IMG/VR virus record: IMGVR_UViG_3300033388_002443
Location: 1 to 46,339 of that record
Source of the DNA: a virus
Length of the DNA stretch: 46,339 bases
Reading direction: 5' to 3' (one strand)
The translations under genes were made by a program, and so were the position numbers. The notes beneath the pieces were generated by a model that was not told the DNA's origin, made no database searches, and was given only the letters and a program-made list of their open reading frames with translations. Positions within the stretch are counted from its first letter, which is position 1. Each line of letters begins with the position of its first letter. Positions 40,264-46,339 of the stretch are shown here, piece by piece.

Positions 40264-40328
40264 AGTGATTTTAGAGCACATTGTTAATTCAGTGTGTTCA
40301 ATAAACTACTTTAGCTAAGGTTTTAATT

Positions 40329-40859
40329 ATGGCATTGAACGTACAAAACGACACAGGCACGCAAGCCGATGCGAACAGCTATGTAACGGTTGCTGAGTTC
40401 CAAGCATACTGGACAGCACGAGGCGTTGATTACACAGCGAAATCCGATCCTGAAATTGAAGCCTATTTGATTCCGGCTTTGACCTACCTTGACAGTCGCT
40501 TCGTGTGGGCAGGTTACAAAACGAACGGCCGCGATCAAACAACCGAGTTTCCGCGTGAAGAGCTTTACGATTGCAGCGGTGAAACACCTGTTTTAGTTGA
40601 AGGCGTACCGCGTGAAGCAAAAGAAGCTCAAAACGAATATGCCCACATTTACGCAACTCAAGGCACGCTACAGCCAAACGGCTCGATTGGTGGCAACATT
40701 AAAAAGAAAAAAGAAGTAATCGGGCCAATTGAGGAAGAAGTTGAATACAGTCCGCCCGGTGAATCAGGCGCTGTTGTAGCGTATCCCCAAGCCGATAACA
40801 AAATTCCTAATTGTTTTATTGCAACTTCGTCTTTCAGTGGCATGGCGGTACATGTATAA
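40329..40859 (+). CDS. DnaT-like head-tail connector
   Basis: A 176-residue protein. N-terminal SYVTVAEFQAYWTARGVDY then EAYLIPALTYLDSRFVWAGY is typical of the phage DnaT-like/head-tail connector family (gp6/gp15-like). The C-terminal half (residues ~120-176) is variable. Likely adapter below the portal. Confidence 0.72.
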   Translation: MALNVQNDTGTQADANSYVTVAEFQAYWTARGVDYTAKSDPEIEAYLIPALTYLDSRFVWAGYKTNGRDQTTEFPREELYDCSGETPVLVEGVPREAKEAQNEYAHIYATQGTLQPNGSIGGNIKKKKEVIGPIEEEVEYSPPGESGAVVAYPQADNKIPNCFIATSSFSGMAVHV

Positions 40860-41260
40860 TGGGCATTTATGATTCAAAAGTGGCATTGGCTTTAAGACTG
40901 ATTGAAAAATACGGTCAATCGGTCATATGGCAACAGTTAGCAGACGGTGTACCTCTTGATCCCGCAAAGCCTTGGAAACCTTCTGAAGGGACACCTACTG
41001 AACACACTGTAAGTATTGCTTTTCTTCCTCGTGAAAAAGAGAACGAAAAATCTTCCCAGTACATGAAAGAAAGCGAAGTCCCGAAAGGTTTGCTTTTGGG
41101 TTACATGGGGCAAGTCAGTTTTACACCTGAATTAAAAGATGTCATTGTTAGAGGCTCCATTCAATATGTCGTTGAAACAATTGACACGGTAGAACCAAAT
41201 GACGAGGGTGTGATTCTGTATACAATAGAACTTGGTGCGCCCAATACGGTTTCATCTTAG
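40859..41260 (+). CDS. Head-closure / neck protein candidate
   Basis: A 133-residue protein, TAATG overlap with the connector gene. Beta-rich (LLGYMGQVSFTPELKDVIVR) with an acidic end; resembles stopper/head-closure proteins by position. No family is certain. Confidence 0.6.
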   Translation: MGIYDSKVALALRLIEKYGQSVIWQQLADGVPLDPAKPWKPSEGTPTEHTVSIAFLPREKENEKSSQYMKESEVPKGLLLGYMGQVSFTPELKDVIVRGSIQYVVETIDTVEPNDEGVILYTIELGAPNTVSS

Positions 41261-41272
41261 GAGTTTTAAGCG

Positions 41273-42490
41273 ATGGCTAGAAAATTTCGAAATTTGGTTA
41301 CAAGTCGGAGGCTGCGAACTGTCAGAAAAGCGGCTTTGTGGATGACGAATCGCGACCGAGCTAAGATTGAAGGCTCTGCATTCCAGCGGCAGTATAACCA
41401 GGCCAAGGTAGTCGGCTCTGCTGCGTTACCTCTTACCTGCGACCGAGATGATCCGCGTAAATCCATCATCGATGGCACTGATGTACTCGCGGATGTCGCA
41501 GGCCTTCGGCTGGTGAACGGTATATTTGTTGTCGATCCGCTCAAGGGTGATGAGAATCTAGTTGACACAGACATAACAGCCGTCGGGTGGAATAAAGGCG
41601 ATTCTACGGTCTCAGTTACCGACTACGAATACAAAATCACAGTTTTGGACTTTTCTAACAACTTACGCTACTCACTCGTGACAACCCCCGGCGAGTCGTA
41701 CTGCCTTACCTTCCTCTGCAAAAAAGGCACGAAGACGGTTTACAACACACGCGTTCACGATTTTACCGCCGCTGCGGAGGTGGCTTTTACGATCAACGGA
41801 GACTCGTCAGCCACAGGCCCCCGCGCGTTTACGACTGAGATAGATGCTACCAGCTATTCATTGATCACTGTAAAGTTCACCGCACCTGCAGGATCGGTGT
41901 CTTGCGGCGTCTACCTATCGAATGACGACTCGGTTGGCACACAGTTTATTAAAAATGTCCGGTGTGTTGAATCTTCGGCGTGTGCTGCTGGGTTCCCGGA
42001 CGGCTCGCCCGCGCTTACAGACTACGCTAAGGACATTCTCACCTTCCTGCACACCTTTACAGCGACCGCTACGCTGCAATTTACGGCTACGCCCTACGGC
42101 TGGAGCGATGACGGAAACCCTGTTGACGCCGAGTGTGTATTATTTGAGTCCGGTGCGTTCCGGCTGAAACTCTCCGCCGCTGGGTTTATCGAAATTGATG
42201 GTACGGTCACCTCTACCAAGAAGCTCCTCGCAAATACGCTCAGCGTCATCACGGTCAAGTATGATGGTGTGAACCATACGCTGCAAGTGGATGGAGAAAC
42301 CCCGGTGGTTGCTGCTTCAGCTATCATCCCCTCCGGTACATCCTATGTAGGTGATAACGCTGCTGGCACCAAGACAAGCCACGCGGTGGAGCACATTGCA
42401 ATCTACGACGACAAGCTCATGACAGCCGAACAGATAACAATCGGCGAAGAAGGTTATCAAGCCAAGCTGGGAGATTTGGAACTGACATGA
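41273..42490 (+). CDS. LamG/concanavalin-like protein inserted among neck genes
   Basis: A 405-residue protein. A basic N-terminal ~35 residues (MARKFRNLVTSRRLRTVRKA) is followed by two beta-sandwich-like parts. The C-terminal one has a typical LamG pattern (VKYDGVNHTLQVDGETPVV, then VEHIAIYDDKLMTAEQI). Such proteins bind sugars. The gene interrupts the expected order between head closure and tail terminator and uses more GC-rich codons than its neighbours, which suggests an acquired decoration protein. Coupled to the tail terminator by ATGA. Confidence 0.65.
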   Translation: MARKFRNLVTSRRLRTVRKAALWMTNRDRAKIEGSAFQRQYNQAKVVGSAALPLTCDRDDPRKSIIDGTDVLADVAGLRLVNGIFVVDPLKGDENLVDTDITAVGWNKGDSTVSVTDYEYKITVLDFSNNLRYSLVTTPGESYCLTFLCKKGTKTVYNTRVHDFTAAAEVAFTINGDSSATGPRAFTTEIDATSYSLITVKFTAPAGSVSCGVYLSNDDSVGTQFIKNVRCVESSACAAGFPDGSPALTDYAKDILTFLHTFTATATLQFTATPYGWSDDGNPVDAECVLFESGAFRLKLSAAGFIEIDGTVTSTKKLLANTLSVITVKYDGVNHTLQVDGETPVVAASAIIPSGTSYVGDNAAGTKTSHAVEHIAIYDDKLMTAEQITIGEEGYQAKLGDLELT

Positions 42491-42936
42491 TCACATACGA
42501 AGAAGCGATTGATGAAATTTTCAGCATCTTCAAAATCAACTGGGAAGCCAACAGCGCGGCTGTTGTGGGCTATACTCCCGAGGTCCGTTGGTACGGTGTT
42601 GAAAAACCAAAGACGCCACCCATGGATAAATTTTGGGCAAGAGTTTCACAGCAGACCGTTACAGATGAGCAATCGACACTGCGAAACGGCGAATGTACTC
42701 GCTACACAACGGACGGGCTTGTTTTTGTACAGTTGTTTTGTCCCAAATCCGATAGTGAAGGCATGGAAAAAGGCAGAAAACTAGCTATGTTAGCTAGAGA
42801 CGCATATAGAGGCAACGCAACGTCAGGAAAAGTATGGTTTCGAAATGCCCGAATTAAAGAATTATCGTCCAAAAAAGATATGTATCGGTTAAACGTCGTT
42901 GCCGAATATGAATACGACGAAGCAAAGGAGGCGTAA
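42487..42936 (+). CDS. Tail terminator protein
   Basis: A 149-residue protein with the pattern YEEAIDEIFSIFKINWEAN, PPMDKFWARVS and a C-terminal beta segment (MYRLNVVAEYEYDEAKEA). This is the shape of lambda gpU-like terminators that cap the tail tube. It directly precedes the tube gene. Confidence 0.7.
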   Translation: MITYEEAIDEIFSIFKINWEANSAAVVGYTPEVRWYGVEKPKTPPMDKFWARVSQQTVTDEQSTLRNGECTRYTTDGLVFVQLFCPKSDSEGMEKGRKLAMLARDAYRGNATSGKVWFRNARIKELSSKKDMYRLNVVAEYEYDEAKEA

Positions 42937-42938
42937 CA

Positions 42939-44474
42939 GTGCCTTGTGATATTAATAAAATCGACAGCAACGCGACTTCCGGTGCGTATGCTGAGGAAGA
43001 CTGCCTAAAGGAGCTTCCGGTTACTCCCGAATGGTTTGATCTCGAACCTAATTCATATAGCGATTTCGGCAGTGAGATTACCAACGTAGCTCGTGCGCCT
43101 ATCGACCCTTCACGCCAGCGCAAGAAAGGTACGATTACCGACCTTGACGCGTCAGGTGGTTTCAACAGTGACTTGACTCAAAATAACTTGACGCGCCTTA
43201 TGCAAGGATTTTTCTTTGCCGATGCTCGTGAAAAGGAATCAACTGCGCCGCTCAACGGTACACCTGTTGCGTTGAGCGCTGTTGTCACCGGCGCAAATGA
43301 AGAGTTCCAAGCGGCAAGCGGCCTTGGCAGCTTCCTCGTTGGTCACCTTATCAAAGGTTCTAATTTCGGCGATGCGTCGAATGACGGTCTGAAAACGGTC
43401 ATCACAGTTAGCGCAACGGCTATTGAAGTTTCTGAAACTTTGGTTGCCGAAGCCGCCCCGCCTGCTACATCGTTTATCGAAGCTTGCGGCTTCCAGTTTG
43501 CGGCCGGTGATCTCGATATCGTTGCAAGTGCGTCAAGCATTACGCTAACGACTATCATTGCCGATTTGACAACCCTGGGGTTGAACGTTGGCGAATGGAT
43601 TTTCGTAGGTGGTGATGCAACGATTAACCAATTTGCAAACAACGATCCTGGTTATGCCCGCGTTAAGTCGATTGCTGCAAACGTAATCGAACTCGACGAC
43701 ACAACTTGGACACCACTCACGGAAAACACCACAACCGAAGAGCTGCAAATCTTCTTCGGAACTGTTATCCGCAATGAAAACGATCCTGCTTTGATTATTC
43801 GGCGTTCTTACAGCCTCGAACGTCAATTAGGTCAAGATGCAAACGGCACGCAGTCGGAGTATCTGGAAGGCGCGATTGCAAACGAGCTGACATTGAACAT
43901 CCCACGAGCAGACAAGCTCAACGTAGACTTGGGGTTTGTTGCAATGGACAGTGTGCAGCGTAACGGAACGACCGGCATTAAGAGCGGTAATCGTAACAGC
44001 TTGGTAAATGAAGACGCTTTCAATACGTCGAGCGACTTTTACCGTATTAAAATGTCTATTGTTGATCCAGTCACCTTGAACCCTACCGCCTTGTTTGCGT
44101 TCGTTTCGGAAGCTGACATTTCAATCAGCAACGGTGTAACAGCGACTAAAGCAATTGGTGTTTTAGGCGGGTTTGACGCAAGCGCGGGCGACTTTGAAGT
44201 TTCCGGCTCGCTGACTGCATTCTTTAGCGACGTTGCCGCAATGGCAGCGGTTCGCAACAACAGCGACGTTGCACTGAATATGATTGCAGCGTCACGCAAT
44301 TCAGCGGTTGTTTTTGACATGCCTTTGATTGCCCTTGGCGGTGGTCGTCTGAATGTCGAGAAGGACGCGCCTATCATGATTCCGGTTGAAACAAACGCAG
44401 CAGAGTGCCCACAAGGCTACACTCTGTTAAGCGCATGGCTTCCATATGTTCCTAGTGTGGGCATGCCTTCATAA
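42939..44474 (+). CDS. Major tail tube protein
   Basis: A 511-residue protein with a GTG start and RBS AAAGGAG. Starts MPCDINKIDSNATSGAYAEE; the tube-protein core continues (RKKGTITDLDASGGFNSDL, then NLTRLMQGFFFADARE) with duplicated beta-rich halves. It ends VPSVGMPS. It is long for a tube protein, with an inserted domain around residues 100-260. A hairpin and repeats follow. Confidence 0.75.
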   Translation: MPCDINKIDSNATSGAYAEEDCLKELPVTPEWFDLEPNSYSDFGSEITNVARAPIDPSRQRKKGTITDLDASGGFNSDLTQNNLTRLMQGFFFADAREKESTAPLNGTPVALSAVVTGANEEFQAASGLGSFLVGHLIKGSNFGDASNDGLKTVITVSATAIEVSETLVAEAAPPATSFIEACGFQFAAGDLDIVASASSITLTTIIADLTTLGLNVGEWIFVGGDATINQFANNDPGYARVKSIAANVIELDDTTWTPLTENTTTEELQIFFGTVIRNENDPALIIRRSYSLERQLGQDANGTQSEYLEGAIANELTLNIPRADKLNVDLGFVAMDSVQRNGTTGIKSGNRNSLVNEDAFNTSSDFYRIKMSIVDPVTLNPTALFAFVSEADISISNGVTATKAIGVLGGFDASAGDFEVSGSLTAFFSDVAAMAAVRNNSDVALNMIAASRNSAVVFDMPLIALGGGRLNVEKDAPIMIPVETNAAECPQGYTLLSAWLPYVPSVGMPS

Positions 44475-44477
44475 GAA

Positions 44478-44551
44478 TTGTTTTGGTTGGTCGGGCTTCG
44501 GCCCGGCTTACCATTACTTAACCCAAACCAAAACAAACCCAAACCAAAACG
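44478..44551 (+). other. Hairpin and tandem-repeat leader before chaperone gene
   Basis: A CGGGC-TTCG-GCCCG tetraloop hairpin (44492-44505) and two 16-bp tandem repeats (44520-44535, 44536-44551) of AACCCAAACCAAAACR. TTGTTTTGGTT (44478-44488) can pair with AACCAAAAC in either repeat. The alternative pairings enclose the tetraloop just upstream of the chaperone start. Confidence 0.45.
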
Positions 44552-44560
44552 AGAACTATC

Positions 44561-44956
44561 ATGAAAGCACTAATTAAAAAATTCGGCACGAATCAGCAAA
44601 CCGAACAAGACGGCGCTTGGATTCATTACGATGAAGACCTTGCTTTCAAAGTCAAACGTTTATGCAAACGTAACAAGGCATACAAAGTTGCAGTTGAGCG
44701 CGTAGAGAAAGAACTACGACGCAACAAGATCACCGAAGCCAAAAGTGACGAAAAGCTTGTTGAAATCTTTGTTGACAGTGCTTTGCTTGATTGGAAAGGT
44801 GTGACGGATGATGAAGAAAAGCCCATTAAGTTTAGTAAAAAAGCAGCGATGGCTTTGTTTACCGATCCGCGTTGGCCTGAGTTTTTTGATGACCTGCACC
44901 TAAAAGCGTTTGACAACGATTATTTCAATGACCTTGAGACTGAATCAAAAAACTAG
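44561..44956 (+). CDS. Tail assembly chaperone, short form (gpG-like)
   Basis: A 131-residue acidic/basic mixed protein after the tail tube gene. Contains WIHYDEDLAFKVKRLCKRN and VDSALLDWKGVTDDEEKP, and the end LKAFDNDYFNDLETESKN. Position, size and the A AAA AAC site before its stop identify the lambda G-type chaperone that coats the tape measure. A minority of ribosomes should continue into the -1 frame at 44947-44953 to make the longer form. Confidence 0.82.
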   Translation: MKALIKKFGTNQQTEQDGAWIHYDEDLAFKVKRLCKRNKAYKVAVERVEKELRRNKITEAKSDEKLVEIFVDSALLDWKGVTDDEEKPIKFSKKAAMALFTDPRWPEFFDDLHLKAFDNDYFNDLETESKN

Positions 44957-45003
44957 TTGACGTTCTGCTCTATAAACTCGAAATGGGTCCAATAGAGCAG
45001 AAC
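44947..45003 (+). promoter_or_regulatory. -1 programmed frameshift site with stem
   Basis: Slippery A AAA AAC (44947-44953), in frame, immediately before the zero-frame stop TAG. An 8-nt spacer is followed by a perfect 12-bp stem GTTCTGCTCTAT (44962-44973) / ATAGAGCAGAAC (44992-45003) with an 18-nt loop. The -1 frame reads through the linker LVDVLLYKLE into the next ORF without a stop. Confidence 0.85.
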
Positions 45004-45267
45004 ATAGTTGATCAATGTTTACGATTCAAAACACCGATACCTGAAAGGATTGCAAACAAGCCTGAATTGTTAAAAGGTTTAGATATTTACCTTCAGGCGT
45101 TTTTAGATTTAAGTTCGGATAGAACAAATGAAGTTATTGCATGGTCAAGTATTGTCACATACGCCGGTTATTACGGTTTTGATTTTGAGCAAACCGAAGA
45201 CTTGATATTTTTTGTTCGCGCAATGGATGAAGAATACTTAAAATACGTAAACAGAAAGAATAAGTAA
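44983..45267 (+). CDS. Tail assembly chaperone T-extension (gpGT-like)
   Basis: A 94-residue frame starting at ATG 44983. It is more likely translated as the C-terminal part of the frameshift fusion (about 130 + 10 + 94 residues). The ATG lies inside the frameshift stem-loop and lacks a clear RBS, so independent starts are doubtful. Helical, with IVDQCLRFKTPIPERIANKP. The longer product recruits tape measure and tube subunits in lambda. Confidence 0.75.
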   Translation: MGPIEQNIVDQCLRFKTPIPERIANKPELLKGLDIYLQAFLDLSSDRTNEVIAWSSIVTYAGYYGFDFEQTEDLIFFVRAMDEEYLKYVNRKNK

Positions 45268-45701
45268 TGGCAAGAAGTCTTTTAGATTTAGCAGAAAGTC
45301 TTGAAAGGCGTGCGGGTGCATACGGCAAGGAAGGAAGCAAGCTTGCCGTCAAAGTTGCCGTTACTGTTGTGACCGATCTTGCTTACGAAACCCCTGTTGA
45401 TACTACTCAAGCGCTATCAAACTGGCAAGTTGCTTTGGGTAGTCCGGTGAACAAAGCAATTGATCCTTATTTTCCTGGCGACTTTGGTGACACACAACCC
45501 GCAAGCGCAGCGGCTACTATAGCAGCGGCAAAGCAGATCCTAAAAGGTAAGAAGCCAGGACAGACTATATTCATAAGTAACGTTGTGGATTACATCGGTG
45601 ATCTTAATGACGGAAGTTCAAAGCAAACACCTGCCGGTTTTGTTGAACGCGCCGCGTTGCTCGGAAGAAAGCAAGTTAGAAAAGCGAAGCTAAAGGTTTA
45701 A
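45267..45701 (+). CDS. HK97 gp10-like / tail completion protein
   Basis: A 144-residue protein: helical start (ARSLLDLAESLERRAGAYGK), then VVTDLAYETPVDTTQALSNW and an end FVERAALLGRKQVRKAK typical of HK97-gp10/tail completion proteins. It lies between chaperone and tape-measure genes, an unusual place for gp10. TAATG overlap with the chaperone gene. Confidence 0.55.
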   Translation: MARSLLDLAESLERRAGAYGKEGSKLAVKVAVTVVTDLAYETPVDTTQALSNWQVALGSPVNKAIDPYFPGDFGDTQPASAAATIAAAKQILKGKKPGQTIFISNVVDYIGDLNDGSSKQTPAGFVERAALLGRKQVRKAKLKV

Positions 45702-45703
45702 TT

Positions 45704-46339
45704 ATGCCTGACGAAAGAATCGACATTGAAATTAGAGATAAAGTTTCGTCTAATGTCGCTAAAAAGCTTTCCATTATTGCTTCTAATGCTAGAAAAGCAA
45801 ATGGCCATGTAAAGAACTTAAAGAAAAGTTTGGCTACAATCAACACTACGCCCTTTAGCCGAATTGCCGCCGCACAAAGTAAAATGGCGTTGGGGCAACA
45901 GAAAGTCAAAACGGAAATCGAAAGGACCACAGCGGCAAGACAGCGGGCCATAGGTGCAACAAAGCAGGCGGAGATTGCAGCAAGCAAACTCGCCCTTGGA
46001 CAACATAAAGTTAGAACAGAAATTGAAAGAACAACGGCAGCGAGACAACGGGCGCTAGCAGCAACACAAGGAACTGCGGCTGCAAGACAGAAAGTCAGAA
46101 CGGAGCTTGAAAGAACGGTAGCGGCAAGACAAAGAGTTAGGACAGAAATTGAAAAAACAATCACCGCTGAACGAAGGGGGCGAACTGAGCTTGAAAGGAC
46201 GACGGCAGCAAACCAGAGGGCAGCAGCGGCAACGCAAGGAACGGTAGCAGCGAAGCAGCGTTCGATAAGCGCAACAAAAAGGGCAGAGCTTGCCACGTTG
46301 AGACTAAAGACAGCCAAAGAGAAGTTGGCATTGGCAAAT
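45704..46339 (+). CDS. Tail tape-measure protein, N-terminal part (3' end missing)
   Basis: Open from ATG 45704 to the window edge (212 codons). The start IEIRDKVSSNVAKKLSIIA is the usual tape-measure beginning. From residue ~67 a highly charged coiled region is built of repeats of the type VRTEIERTTAARQRA. The other half of the gene is at the window start; joined directly, the frame breaks within 8 codons, so bases are missing. Confidence 0.85.
   Translation, partial: MPDERIDIEIRDKVSSNVAKKLSIIASNARKANGHVKNLKKSLATINTTPFSRIAAAQSKMALGQQKVKTEIERTTAARQRAIGATKQAEIAASKLALGQHKVRTEIERTTAARQRALAATQGTAAARQKVRTELERTVAARQRVRTEIEKTITAERRGRTELERTTAANQRAAAATQGTVAAKQRSISATKRAELATLRLKTAKEKLALAN
45902..46261 (+). 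repeat. Degenerate internal repeats in tape-measure gene
   Basis: At least five repeats of a 15-24-residue unit (K/R-V-R/K-T-E-I/L-E-R-T-x-A-A-x-R, often followed by AxAATQ) with strong nucleotide similarity. The window ends about 80 bases after the last clear repeat, which suggests an assembly break caused by them. Confidence 0.75.

Overview
This window looks like almost the whole genome of a tailed bacteriophage with long non-contractile-tail (siphovirus, lambda-like) architecture. Evidence: terminase, portal, scaffold and DUF5309-type capsid genes are followed by head-tail connectors, a tail tube protein, two tail chaperones joined by a -1 frameshift signal, a tape-measure protein, DUF1833 and NlpC/P60 tail-tip proteins, a J-like central fibre and a pectin-lyase-fold spike. 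The lambda-type tail tip suggests a Gram-negative host; I cannot name it. Both window ends lie inside the tape-measure gene, so the sequence is probably a circular or permuted genome opened there. A piece of that gene is missing at the junction: the reading frames do not join and the first half ends just after internal repeats.

Layout. (1) 1-10075, + strand: tape-measure 3' part, tail tip, fibre and spike. (2) 10123-19593, - strand: replication and recombination. It holds a family B DNA polymerase, a beta-clamp-like protein, a zinc miniprotein, an SF2 helicase, a Cas4/RecB-like nuclease, a DUF669 protein, a Sak4-like ATPase and small genes. (3) 19733-22432, + strand: an HTH protein, a PrimPol-DUF3987 primase/helicase and a small protein, closed by strong terminators. 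(4) 22583-25842, - strand: about a dozen small, mostly unknown genes, including a secreted protein and several zinc-ribbon miniproteins. (5) 25843-26578: a 0.7 kb AT-rich gene-free region between divergent promoters, with nine tandem heptamers, repeated TTATGAA boxes, a hyphenated palindrome and a pure A/T tract. It is the best candidate replication origin. (6) 26579-32918, + strand: about 22 small early-type genes packed with ATGA overlaps, including a VRR-NUC nuclease and a protein sharing its C-terminal domain with the primase. (7) 33040-46339, + strand: possible lysis/membrane proteins, a ParB-like protein, packaging, head and tail genes.

How it fits together. PrimPol-DUF3987 would prime and unwind DNA, and PolB with the clamp would extend it. 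The DUF669 protein, Sak4 ATPase and Cas4-like nuclease form a recombination set. No DnaB-type helicase, ligase, clamp loader, integrase or recognisable endolysin was found, so these are host-supplied, hidden among unknowns, or absent. No tRNA, CRISPR array or insertion sequence was seen; the phage is probably virulent.

The most unusual signals are these. Four early promoters have an ATG exactly where transcription should start, in frame with the gene. A nine-unit heptamer array lies in the origin-like region. A textbook -1 frameshift site with a 12-bp stem links the tail chaperones. A wHTH domain is shared by the primase and a small early protein. A virion-region protein combines an EF-hand-like loop with an E3-binding-like segment.
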